Shown here: positions 1 through 5,704 of the stretch, in pieces
Numbering within the stretch: position 1 is the first letter of the stretch
Layout of the letters: every line of letters starts with the position of its first letter
Origin: CBDUEV01 sp965366365
Lineage (GTDB): Bacteria; Actinomycetota; Acidimicrobiia; Spongiisociales; JAENVV01
Assembly: GCA_965366365.1 (NCBI GenBank)
Contig: CBDUEV010000094.1
Coordinates: 1 to 9,431, forward strand
Direction: 5' to 3'
Length of the DNA stretch: 9,431 nt
Position numbers and translations under genes: made by a program
Notes under the pieces: model-generated
The model's input: only the letters and a program-made list of their open reading frames with translations
Database searches by the model: none
What the model was told of the DNA's origin: nothing

Positions 1-451
1 GCTTGTTCATGAAGGCCTGGATCAGGCCGACCTTCTGGCGGTTTCCCGATGAGAGATCGCCGACTTTCTTGGCGAGGTCGGCGTCGAGGCGCTCTGCGAG
101 GGAGTCGACGTACGACCAGTCGACCCCGCCCCGCAGGTTGGCGAAGTACGTGAGGGTGTCGCGTCCGGTCAGCCTGGGGTACATGGCGAGGTCTCCCGGC
201 AGGTAGCCGATGTGGGTGCGGATCTCGACCGACTTGGCGTGCGTGTCCATCCCCAGGATCGTGGCGTGTCCGCTGGTAGGCCGGATCTCATCCATGAGCG
301 TCCGGATGGTGGTTGTCTTGCCTGCCCCGTTGGGACCCAGAAAACCGAACACCTCGCCGGCTCGCACGTCCAGATCCAGGTTGGTGAGCGCCTCCACGTC
401 CCCGTAGTGCTTGGTCAGTCCTTCTGTGTGGATGGCGATGGTGTCAGTCAT
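1..451 (-). CDS. ABC-2 type transporter ATP-binding protein (C-terminus cut off by window edge)
   Basis: This is the ATPase subunit of an ABC exporter; it would bind and hydrolyse ATP in the cytoplasm to drive a membrane permease. The first 150 residues are visible. Walker A is GPNGAGKTT at residues 39-47, and the signature motif LSSGNRQK is at 133-140. The Q-loop region reads GYLPGD (82-87), with glycine where many ABC proteins have glutamine; this variant is common in the ABC-2 drug/bacteriocin exporter branch. Walker B, the D-loop and the H-loop lie beyond the window. The ATG at 451-449 overlaps the stop of the TetR gene (ATGACTGA), so the two are very likely co-transcribed and translationally coupled. 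By family analogy a permease gene should follow outside the window and TetR should control the transporter. The substrate cannot be told. Confidence 0.93.
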   Translation of the reverse strand, partial: MTDTIAIHTEGLTKHYGDVEALTNLDLDVRAGEVFGFLGPNGAGKTTTIRTLMDEIRPTSGHATILGMDTHAKSVEIRTHIGYLPGDLAMYPRLTGRDTLTYFANLRGGVDWSYVDSLAERLDADLAKKVGDLSSGNRQKVGLIQAFMNK

Positions 452-1154
452 GGTCTTCCTCTCTGGCGCCGGGATCCGGCGGAGACGTGATGGGATGGTC
501 GGATTCGGGCGAGATGACGGCGCGCATCTGGGTGGATAGCGCCTCGGTGTAGACCCCGTCGCTGAGGATCTCGACCGTGGCGGCGAGGAGGGGGAGGGAG
601 GAGGGGTCGGTCGAGAAGTGGGGATGCGTGAGGTCGGCGCCAAGGATGCGCTGCACGTGGCGGTGAAGCACCAGGGCTCCCAGCGACCAGATGGTGAGCA
701 CAGCCGCCCTACCCCGCTCGTCCACGGATGGTTTCAGCATCCCCGAATCGACCCCCTGAGCGAGATAGCGCTGCGCGTCGGAGACCAGTTCGTCCACGAG
801 GTCGTCGACGATGGCAGAGCCCTCGACGAGAACCTGGGCCAGGTAGCCACTCAGGTGTCCTGTCTGGGTGTCGCGTAGTGCCGCCGCTACATCGAAGCCC
901 ACGCCGCTCGCCAGCGCCTTCTCCTTCTCGTGGCGGATCACGGCGGTGAGGTGTTGGTCGCACGCGGTGCGCAGGCCGTCCATCGATCCGAAATGGTGCA
1001 TCACCAGTCCGGGGGAGACGCCGGCTGCGGCTGCCACCTTCCGGGCGGTGGTGTCGGCGGCGCCATGTTCGGCGATGCAGGAGATGGCTGCGTCGCGGAT
1101 CCGGGCCTTGGTGGTCCGATCGTCGACCGAGTCGGAGGCGTGCGCTGAACTCAT
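444..1154 (-). CDS. TetR/AcrR family transcriptional regulator
   Basis: A one-component repressor of 236 residues, a normal length for the family. The N-terminal DNA-binding domain covers about residues 14-60: a first helix (TKARIRDAAISCIAEHG), then the helix-turn-helix TTARKVAAAAGVSPGLVMHHF (35-55). The variable helical C-terminal part (about 70-236) would bind a ligand and dimerise. The frame is open for 30 more codons upstream (to 1244). I prefer the ATG at 1154 because the protein then starts with the short lead typical of TetR proteins, because the upstream stretch has no family character, and because a -10-like TATCAT lies 9 bases before it. The stop overlaps the start of the ABC ATPase, so the likely target is its own operon. 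The ligand is unknown; drug or lipid efflux is only a guess. Confidence 0.92.
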   Translation of the reverse strand: MSSAHASDSVDDRTTKARIRDAAISCIAEHGAADTTARKVAAAAGVSPGLVMHHFGSMDGLRTACDQHLTAVIRHEKEKALASGVGFDVAAALRDTQTGHLSGYLAQVLVEGSAIVDDLVDELVSDAQRYLAQGVDSGMLKPSVDERGRAAVLTIWSLGALVLHRHVQRILGADLTHPHFSTDPSSLPLLAATVEILSDGVYTEALSTQMRAVISPESDHPITSPPDPGAREEDHD

Positions 1155-1181
1155 GTTCAATCCATGATACACGTGTTCAAT
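1154..1181. promoter_or_regulatory. Candidate TetR operator
   Basis: A perfect 8-bp palindrome ACACGTGT (1169-1176) is flanked by TGA and TCA half-site edges (1165-1179). The octamer TGTTCAAT also occurs twice in direct orientation, at 1154-1161 and 1174-1181, exactly 20 bp apart, about two helical turns. The palindrome touches the putative -10 box and the first octamer touches the TetR start codon. A repressor bound here would block its own promoter, the usual TetR autoregulation. The assignment to this TetR is inferred from position. Confidence 0.45.
1164..1169 (-). promoter_or_regulatory. Putative -10 box for the tetR-ABC operon
   Basis: The minus strand reads TATCAT, fitting TANNNT, and ends 9 bases before the TetR ATG. 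That would give a nearly leaderless mRNA, common in actinobacteria and consistent with the lack of a Shine-Dalgarno sequence. No convincing -35 hexamer is visible at the right distance. Confidence 0.35.
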
Positions 1182-1292
1182 GACGGGGTGAGCGTCCTTG
1201 GGACGGTGCCATTCGGCCATCCCTGTGGAGCCGACTTGGGGCATGCCTCCGTGCGAGCCTGGAGCGTACTCTTGGTCGTAGCGAACAGAAGC

Positions 1293-1392
1293 GACCTGCT
1301 GGGGCAGGTCCGGGCAGCTCCCGCCGAAGCTATCGGCGGGCGGGAGAGACCACAGGGAACGCCGGGGTGCTCAAGGCTCCCCGGCGGTCTCT
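1293..1392. other. Three consecutive perfect hairpins (candidate structured RNA)
   Basis: Hairpin 1 is GACCTGC (1293-1299), a 4-base loop, GCAGGTC (1304-1310). Hairpin 2 is CCCGCCGA (1320-1327), a 5-base loop, TCGGCGGG (1333-1340). Hairpin 3 has an inner stem CGCCGGGG (1360-1367) with CCCCGGCG (1379-1386) and an outer stem AGAGAC (1345-1350) with GTCTCT (1387-1392). All stems are perfectly paired. The region is not between convergent gene ends, so these are unlikely to be simple terminators. They could be a structured 5' leader of the sigma mRNA, a small RNA, or protein sites on DNA. The strand of transcription is not known. The element matches no RNA family I can name. Confidence 0.4.
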
Positions 1393-1414
1393 GCAGTTGC
1401 TCATAGGTGATATG

Positions 1415-1457
1415 CCCGGTCACGAGCCTGTGTGACAAGACCGGGAATCTTGTCACA
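1415..1457 (+). promoter_or_regulatory. Two mutually exclusive inverted repeats upstream of the sigma gene
   Basis: A perfect 10-bp inverted repeat, TGTGACAAGA (1431-1440) with TCTTGTCACA (1448-1457), has a 7-base loop. A second stem, CCCGGTC (1415-1421) with GACCGGG (1439-1445), uses bases of the first arm and its loop, so both cannot form together. As DNA, the first repeat is a 27-bp operator-like palindrome. As RNA, the pair looks like a switch, but no run of U follows. CCGGGAAT occurs at 1441-1448 and again at 1469-1476; GGGAAT resembles the GGAA-type -35 element used by many ECF sigma factors, with GTC 17 bases further on (1467-1469). Autoregulation by the sigma factor is therefore possible. 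Confidence 0.4.
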
Positions 1458-1505
1458 GCAAAGCTTGTCCGGGAATAGATAAGTGTGGGAGACGCAGCGC
1501 ATCAC

Positions 1506-2060
1506 ATGAACGAGCGTGAGAGCCCGGCCGGCTATCGCAGCCTCTACGAGGCCTATTACCCCCAAGTCCTGGCGTACTTCGTGAGGCGTGTCGGCCAGGG
1601 AGATGCTCAAGACCTCGCTGCCGAGGTCTTCGCGGTTGCCTGGAGGCGTCGAGAGGTCGTCCCGGGCGGGGATGGCGCTCTGCCTTGGCTCTACGGCACG
1701 GCGTACAGGATCGTTTCTCACCACTGGCGGAGCTCGGATCGGCGGCGACGCTTGGGCAGCAAGCTGGCAGCGCTTCCGGCATCCCTGACCAACCAACCTG
1801 ACGCGCAGATCGTGCAACTTCATGACTACGCCATGGTGATCGAAGCTTTGAAACGACTCCGCCCCATCGATCAGGAGGTGTTGCGGCTCGCTGTTTGGGA
1901 GGAGCTGAGCCATGACCAGATCGCGTCTTCGCTTGGTGTCACCTCGGCAGCCGTTCGGCAGAGATTCCATAGAGCCAAACGGGCGTTACTCAAGGAATTC
2001 GAACGCAGTAATGGCCCAGTCCCGTCCCCCTCAGTTGCTCAGGAAGGAGGTGAGCAATGA
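1506..2060 (+). CDS. ECF-type RNA polymerase sigma factor
   Basis: An alternative sigma factor of 184 residues that would direct RNA polymerase to a stress or envelope regulon. Sigma region 2 covers about residues 10-82 (SLYEAYYPQVLAYFVRRVG, then DAQDLAAEVFAVAWRR and the LPWLYGTAYRIVSHHWR stretch of 2.3-2.4). Region 4 covers about 109-163, with the helix-turn-helix LSHDQIASSLGVTSAAVRQR at 134-153. A proline-rich linker joins them and there is no extra C-terminal domain. The ATG at 1506 is chosen because homologous sequence starts just after it; a GTG at 1485 in frame would add 7 residues, and neither start has a close Shine-Dalgarno. The stop overlaps the next ATG (ATGA), so the downstream membrane protein is made in coupled fashion, the classic sigma/anti-sigma arrangement. 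The signal is unknown. Confidence 0.93.
   Translation: MNERESPAGYRSLYEAYYPQVLAYFVRRVGQGDAQDLAAEVFAVAWRRREVVPGGDGALPWLYGTAYRIVSHHWRSSDRRRRLGSKLAALPASLTNQPDAQIVQLHDYAMVIEALKRLRPIDQEVLRLAVWEELSHDQIASSLGVTSAAVRQRFHRAKRALLKEFERSNGPVPSPSVAQEGGEQ
2044..2052 (+). promoter_or_regulatory. Strong ribosome binding site for the membrane partner
   Basis: AAGGAGGTG lies inside the last codons of the sigma gene, with 6 bases between GGAGG and the ATG at 2057. It fixes that start and suggests the partner protein is translated at least as well as the sigma factor. Confidence 0.85.
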
Positions 2061-2710
2061 CCCGTGCAGATGTTGTCCTGGCGTTGTTGGCCAAGGCCAA
2101 TCCAGTCTCGGATCCGACGGCGTTGACGGTCGATACGGAGGTTGGCGCTCGCCTTGAATCGGTCGAGCACAGGAGCGAAACGATGCAAGAAACCAATGTT
2201 CAGTCAATTGCCCGTCCAGAGGAAGAATCGAGCCGGCGGCGGCTCTTCGCCATGGTGGGGGCAGCAGCCGCTGCGCTGGCGGTGGGTCTCGCCGGATTCG
2301 CCTTCTTTCGCGGAGCCGGCGAAGTCGCCGGTGTCGAGCCAACCCTGACATTCGACGGATCGACCTGCACTTATGAAGGTCGCCTCGAATTCGACGGTGG
2401 GGCGGAGCGACTTTTCACCTTCGTCAACACCTCTGACGCTCTGACGGGTCTGGGTGTCTTCAAAGCCGTCGATGGAACGGCGATCGAGAATGTGGATCCG
2501 GCTGATATCTTCATGAGCCTCGAACCGGGTGGCATTAGCTTCGTCGCGGACGCTCCTTCGGGAGGTCAGGTGGTCGTCGATGCCACTGTCTTTGCCCCGG
2601 TGGCCGACGATGGTGATTGGCTCCTGGTTTGTTTCGTGCGCGATAGGGACGCCACGTCGAGTACGCCGCCGGGTGACCATCCGGCCGCAATCTTCACCGT
2701 CGGTCCGTGA
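2057..2710 (+). CDS. Single-pass membrane protein, putative anti-sigma or sensory partner of the ECF sigma factor
   Basis: A 217-residue protein with three parts: a cytoplasmic N-terminus (1-60) opening with ADVVLALLAKANPVSDP, a segment I recall from partners of actinobacterial ECF sigma factors; one membrane helix (about 64-85, after RRR at 60-62); and an extracytoplasmic domain (about 90-217). The outer domain has exactly two cysteines, C104 and C192, which could form a disulfide. Orientation follows the positive-inside rule. The zinc-binding HxxxCxxC motif of the common ZAS anti-sigma family is absent, so if it is an anti-sigma factor it belongs to another type. The role is inferred from the ATGA overlap and topology, not from a recognised domain. 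Confidence 0.8.
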   Translation: MTRADVVLALLAKANPVSDPTALTVDTEVGARLESVEHRSETMQETNVQSIARPEEESSRRRLFAMVGAAAAALAVGLAGFAFFRGAGEVAGVEPTLTFDGSTCTYEGRLEFDGGAERLFTFVNTSDALTGLGVFKAVDGTAIENVDPADIFMSLEPGGISFVADAPSGGQVVVDATVFAPVADDGDWLLVCFVRDRDATSSTPPGDHPAAIFTVGP

Positions 2711-2731
2711 ACCACCGAGCGCCCCACGCTT

Positions 2732-2760
2732 GAAGTAGCGCGCCCCGTGGTACCTACTTC
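2732..2760. terminator. Bidirectional terminator-like hairpin
   Basis: GAAGTAG (2732-2738) pairs with CTACTTC (2754-2760) around a 15-base GC-rich loop. It lies between the ends of the convergent membrane protein gene (2710) and ribbon-helix-helix gene (2774). There is no U-tract. A competing stem CCACG/CGTGG (2724-2728 with 2746-2750) is also possible. Confidence 0.45.
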
Positions 2761-2773
2761 GCGGCGTCCTCCC

Positions 2774-3007
2774 TCAGTGGCGACATTCGAGGCCGGGACA
2801 GCAGTCGGCTATGCCCTCCAGTGTCGACTCATCTGCATTCGTCAAGAGCTCCGCCCAGGCGCCGGGCTCTGCCTCCGCCTCGAGCGAGGCGAGGTGCTTG
2901 CGCACCGCGGTCACGAGCAATTCCGATCGGTCGACGCCGAGCCGCCCGGCCCAGAGACCGAGCCGGTCCGCGTCAGTTTGGTCTGCGTGAAACGATATCT
3001 CAGCCAT
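2774..3007 (-). CDS. Small ribbon-helix-helix (CopG/Arc-like) DNA-binding protein, orphan antitoxin-like
   Basis: A 77-residue protein. Residues 2-40 fit a ribbon-helix-helix fold: a short strand (AEISFHAD), helix A (TDADRLGLWAGRLG), a turn (VDRS) and helix B (ELLVTAVRKHLASLEA). Such proteins bind DNA as dimers and are often antitoxins. The acidic C-terminal tail (42-66, with W51) would fit a toxin-neutralising segment, but no toxin gene adjoins: downstream is the convergent membrane protein gene, upstream a secreted protein gene. It is therefore an orphan, possibly a stand-alone regulator or a relic. The last residues hold three cysteines (CCPGLEC, 69-75). The start has only a weak purine-rich leader (GATGGCTGG). 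The protein pattern makes the gene credible; function is inferred. Confidence 0.68.
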   Translation of the reverse strand: MAEISFHADQTDADRLGLWAGRLGVDRSELLVTAVRKHLASLEAEAEPGAWAELLTNADESTLEGIADCCPGLECRH

Positions 3008-3098
3008 CCAGCCATCGTGTCAGAAGTTCGCCGATCGCGCAACCGTTCCTGAGGGTTCAAGCCCTGATTTACGCTACCGAGCAGCCGATTTCGACGTT

Positions 3099-3130
3099 GA
3101 GGGAGGCGGACGACGACGCCCGCCTCCCTC
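3099..3130 (-). terminator. Strong terminator-like hairpin after the small secreted protein gene
   Basis: GAGGGAGGCGG (3099-3109) pairs perfectly over 11 bp with CCGCCTCCCTC (3120-3130), with a 10-base loop. It starts 21 bases past the stop of the minus-strand gene ending at 3151 and about 90 bases before the ribbon-helix-helix start. There is no U-tract, as often in actinobacteria. It separates the two minus-strand genes into two transcripts. Confidence 0.6.
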
Positions 3131-3150
3131 GTTGTGATCCCGGCTCGGCG

Positions 3151-3573
3151 CTAGTCGAGACAGAGCACGCCCGAAATGGACTCGATCCTCGCCCGGGAAT
3201 GGGCGTAGTCCACGGTGCCCGCCCAGCGCCATTCTCCTTCGCCGCCGGACAGCACTTCCACGGTCGACCCGAAGTGTCCGAACGGCCCACCGATCCCGGT
3301 CGACCTGGAGTGTTCGACGACACTCACGACGCCGTTCGGGAAGTACCAATCGAAGAAGATGTCCGCCGTGCCGGGTCCCGTCTCGACGAATCCAGTCGCG
3401 ACGAACGGCACTCGCATGGCCTGCCCGTCGACGACGAGGCGAGACCATCCGAACCCGGCGCCGAAGTCGAGGTTCGCCCTGCCGGTGATCGTCGGGCAGT
3501 GGTCAGCTGCCGCGCTCGGTAGCGGAATGATCATTACCAGGGCCATGACGATGGCCAACGTGAGCTTCCTCAC
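3151..3573 (-). CDS. Small secreted protein of unknown function
   Basis: A 140-residue protein with a clear Sec signal peptide: RK at 2-3, a hydrophobic core LTLAIVMALVMIIPLP (4-19) and a likely cleavage after SAAA (20-23). The mature part is about 117 residues, rich in glycine, aromatic residues and beta-type alternation, with two cysteines near its ends (C26 and C138) that could close the fold by a disulfide. I recognise no family. The start is a GTG at 3573-3571 with GGGAGG four bases upstream, a good ribosome binding site that supports this start. The gene stands alone, with a hairpin behind it and a repeat element in front. No lipobox or cell-wall anchor is seen. Confidence 0.75.
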   Translation of the reverse strand: MRKLTLAIVMALVMIIPLPSAAADHCPTITGRANLDFGAGFGWSRLVVDGQAMRVPFVATGFVETGPGTADIFFDWYFPNGVVSVVEHSRSTGIGGPFGHFGSTVEVLSGGEGEWRWAGTVDYAHSRARIESISGVLCLD

Positions 3574-3681
3574 GATTCCTCCCTTCCCGACCCGCCGATG
3601 GGCAGGTCCTGCATCAACCGTACGCCTCGACCCCGATGCTGTGGGCGGTACTTTTCGCGATGGCCGCTTGGGCTGCAGTTC

Positions 3682-3735
3682 TCTCGTTCTGTGGGCTGGA
3701 GACCGCCATTGTGGCGGTCAGGAACCCTGGGTTCG
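3682..3735 (+). repeat. Dispersed palindromic repeat, copy A (one 36-bp-type unit with left flank)
   Basis: The unit begins at 3701. It has GACCGCCA, a 3-base loop and TGGCGGTC (a perfect 8-bp hairpin, 3701-3719), then the palindrome GAACCCTGGGTTC (3722-3734). A 19-base flank (3682-3700, containing TTCTGTGGGCTGGA) belongs to the repeat because it is also found beside copy C, with one difference. The unit matches copy B at all 35 bases through 3735. It lies 14 bases beyond the stop of the serine hydrolase gene, in the opposite orientation to copies B and C. Confidence 0.85.
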
Positions 3736-3748
3736 CGGGGAGTGGCCG

Positions 3749-4963
3749 TCAGCCCGCTCTGGCGAGTTGGGCTCGGGCAGCCTCCTGGGCAGCCTGGCGA
3801 AGGAGTTCCTCGCGGGGGTCGTTCCACAAGTGGAAGCCCATCCGGTTCATTGCGTAGCAGAAGCCCATCTTCAGCTCCGGGTCGGCGAACCCCATGGAGC
3901 CCCCGGCTCCCGGTGTGCCGAAGGCGTGCGGCGATCCGAATTCAAAGCCGGGCCACGGCTTGCAGCAGCCCAACGAGAATGTCGATTCGGTGCGGAGCAC
4001 CTCGTCATAGCGGCCGCCGGCCGGTGCGGTGGCCGGCTCAGAGAGGGAGGCCAGCGTTTCGGCGTCGATCCCGAGCCGATGCCCTCCGGTGGCGAACTCA
4101 CCGTAGGCGATCGCCACCGAACGGGCCGTTCCGGTGCCGTTCGAGGCGGGCAGTTCGATCCTGCGGACGTCGCGGTCGTTGTAGCGAACCGGCTGCCCGA
4201 GCACCTTGGGGTTGGCGAAACTGCGTGCCGTGATCGTCTTCGGGTTGAGGAAGCTCTTCACGAACTCCGTGGGGAGCGTCCGGATGTTCAGGACCATCTT
4301 GACTCGATACCAGTCGCCCATGATGCGGGCCAGGCGCTCGTCGAAGACCTCGTCGGGGAGCCCGATGTAGAACTCGAGACCGAGCGGCGCGGCGATCTCA
4401 TCGGCGAAGTACCGACCGACCGTGCGGTGCTGGGGGTCGGTGCGACGAATCAGCTCGGACTCGTACCAACCCAGAGTGATCCCGTGGTATCCGTGCTTCT
4501 GGCCGGGCGTCCATGCCGGTGCCTGCTTCGCGATGGCCGCGGCCACCGCGTCCGCGTCGGCCAGGGTGTGGATGTCCATTGGTGTGTCGATGGCACAAAG
4601 GCCCGCTTGATGCGACAGCAGCGTACGGACGGTGATGTCTCCCTTTCCGTTCTCGGCGAACTCGGGCCAGTAGGCGGCGACCTTCTCGTCGTAGGCGAAC
4701 AAGCCCCGAGCATGAGCGTGAGCAACGGCCAAAGCCGACATACCCTTGGTGGTGGAGAACATGTTGACGAGGGTGTTCTCGGTCCAAGCCCGGTCTTCCT
4801 TGGGGTTGGCGATGCCTCCCCACAAGTCGACGACCAGCTCGTTGTCGACCACCACCGCGCAAGAGGCCCCGATCTCGTTGCGCTCTCGGAAGTTCTCCTC
4901 GAAGACGGCCCGGACCTCTTCGAAGCCAGGCGCCACCCGCCCCTTGATCGTGGTGTCATCCAT
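3749..4963 (-). CDS. Serine hydrolase of the beta-lactamase/EstB-like family
   Basis: A 404-residue enzyme of the class C beta-lactamase/penicillin-binding-protein fold (Pfam Beta-lactamase), whose members in this branch are mostly esterases. The catalytic SxxK is S70-T-T-K73 in NMFSTTKGM. The second motif is the Tyr at Y159 (GYHGITLGW). Near the C-terminus HAFGTPGAGGSMGFADPE (346-363) stands where penicillin-binding proteins carry KTG; a His/Gly-rich version is typical of the EstB type. No signal peptide is seen, so it is probably cytoplasmic, which argues against a role in antibiotic resistance. The ATG at 4963 has GAGGAG five bases upstream. It is divergent from the ASCH gene with 115 bases between. 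The substrate is unknown; ester or lactone hydrolysis is likely. Confidence 0.93.
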   Translation of the reverse strand: MDDTTIKGRVAPGFEEVRAVFEENFRERNEIGASCAVVVDNELVVDLWGGIANPKEDRAWTENTLVNMFSTTKGMSALAVAHAHARGLFAYDEKVAAYWPEFAENGKGDITVRTLLSHQAGLCAIDTPMDIHTLADADAVAAAIAKQAPAWTPGQKHGYHGITLGWYESELIRRTDPQHRTVGRYFADEIAAPLGLEFYIGLPDEVFDERLARIMGDWYRVKMVLNIRTLPTEFVKSFLNPKTITARSFANPKVLGQPVRYNDRDVRRIELPASNGTGTARSVAIAYGEFATGGHRLGIDAETLASLSEPATAPAGGRYDEVLRTESTFSLGCCKPWPGFEFGSPHAFGTPGAGGSMGFADPELKMGFCYAMNRMGFHLWNDPREELLRQAAQEAARAQLARAG

Positions 4964-5078
4964 TGCTGCTCCTCAGCCGACTGGGCCCCTCGGGACGTGT
5001 GCTGAGCGTACCGCCCCGAGCCGACCACCGTGCTCCCGCTGGATTCCCGCACGCTCACCTGTCTGGGAGAATGCGCCG

Positions 5079-5687
5079 ATGCTGATCCCCAAGAGCTTCT
5101 GGGAGCCGATCCGGTCCGGCGAGGTCACGCTGGTCTTCCGGCGCTGGTCCCGGCCCCAGGTCCTGGCCGGCCGCGTCTACCGGACCGCCGCAGGACGCCT
5201 CGCCGTTTCTCGGGTGTCGGTAGTCACCCTGGACGAGATCACCGGCATCGAAGCCGCGAAGGCCGGCTACGCAGACGCGGCGGCCGTCACCGCCACACTG
5301 CGGGGCGGGCCAGAAGACCCCATCTACCGCATCGAATTCCGTCATCTCGACGAACCCGACCCGCGGGCAGTGCTCGCCAACGACGCCGACCTCGGGGCGG
5401 AGGAGGTAGCCGAAATCGGCCGGCGGCTGGCCCGCCTCGACGGCGCCAGTCGCCAAGGACCATGGACGCTGGCCACCCTGGAGCTGATCGAGGCCCATCC
5501 CCAACGGCGCGCTCCCGACCTGGCCGAGATGGTTGGCCGGGAAACGCCACCGTTCAAGCTCGACGTTCGCAAGCTGAAGAACCTCGGGCTCACCCTGTCG
5601 TTCCGAATCGGCTACCGGCTCTCGCCACGCGGCGAGGCGTATCTGGCGGCACGTCGGGAGAGCGATTCCCGAACCCAGGGTTCCTGA
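5079..5687 (+). CDS. ASCH-domain protein with C-terminal winged helix
   Basis: A 202-residue cytoplasmic protein. The N-terminal part (about 1-95) fits an ASCH/PUA-like domain, a beta-barrel fold linked to RNA binding: MLIPKSFWEPIRSGEVTLVF, RRWSRP (21-26), then DEITGIEAAKAGY (52-64) and YRIEF (83-87). The C-terminal part (about 125-192) looks like a winged helix: GPWTLATLELIEAHP, DLAEMVGRE, PFKLDVRKLKNLGLT, and a wing ending GYRLSPRGEAYL. I recall similar two-domain proteins from Streptomyces, with no known function. The ATG at 5079 matches the family start; no Shine-Dalgarno is present and GAGAAT six bases before it could be a poor -10 of a leaderless transcript. The last six codons and the TGA come from a repeat element, so the natural C-terminus may have been altered by it. 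Confidence 0.85.
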   Translation: MLIPKSFWEPIRSGEVTLVFRRWSRPQVLAGRVYRTAAGRLAVSRVSVVTLDEITGIEAAKAGYADAAAVTATLRGGPEDPIYRIEFRHLDEPDPRAVLANDADLGAEEVAEIGRRLARLDGASRQGPWTLATLELIEAHPQRRAPDLAEMVGRETPPFKLDVRKLKNLGLTLSFRIGYRLSPRGEAYLAARRESDSRTQGS

Positions 5688-5704
5688 CCGCCACAATGGC
5701 GGTC
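5669..5704 (-). repeat. Dispersed palindromic repeat, copy B
   Basis: A 36-bp unit: hairpin GACCGCCA/TGGCGGTC with a 3-base loop, then palindrome GAACCCTGGGTTC (minus-strand reading). It matches copy A over 35 bases. It overlaps the end of the ASCH gene and contains its stop codon (5685-5687). Confidence 0.85.

Larger units (their letters stand above)
1155..1505. other. Gene-free divergent intergenic region with dense inverted repeats
   Basis: About 350 bases lie between the divergent tetR and sigma genes. Open frames here are short and show no family character. The left end holds the TetR promoter/operator. The middle and right hold four or five perfect inverted repeats, listed separately. 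No tRNA, known riboswitch core or insertion sequence was recognised. Confidence 0.6.

Noticed and set aside
1155..1244. N-terminal extension of the TetR protein to 266 residues
   Set aside because: The extra 30 residues have no TetR character and would cover the operator-like palindrome; the ATG at 1154 gives a standard family start.
1341..1396. Resemblance to a glycine riboswitch (GGGAGAG ... CTCT with a GCCG-containing stem)
   Set aside because: The diagnostic internal core (GCCGAAGG-type) and the CTCTCAGG closing segment are missing, there is no second aptamer, and the downstream gene is a sigma factor rather than a glycine-use gene.
1157..1456. Minus-strand frame of 99 codons in the intergenic region
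   Set aside because: It runs through the perfect hairpins and the operator region, has no domain character and no ribosome site.
2774..3573. Toxin-antitoxin pair made of the ribbon-helix-helix gene and its upstream neighbour
   Set aside because: The neighbour has a signal peptide and is separated by 143 bases and a strong hairpin; it cannot be the usual cytoplasmic toxin.
3749..4963. Antibiotic-resistance beta-lactamase
   Set aside because: No signal peptide, no classical KTG or YxN motif; the C-terminal FGTPGAGG region fits esterase-type relatives.
3215..5005. Long plus-strand frame of 596 codons
   Set aside because: It lies antisense to the serine hydrolase and the small secreted protein, which have clear family motifs, a signal peptide and ribosome sites; its translation is low-complexity with no domain.
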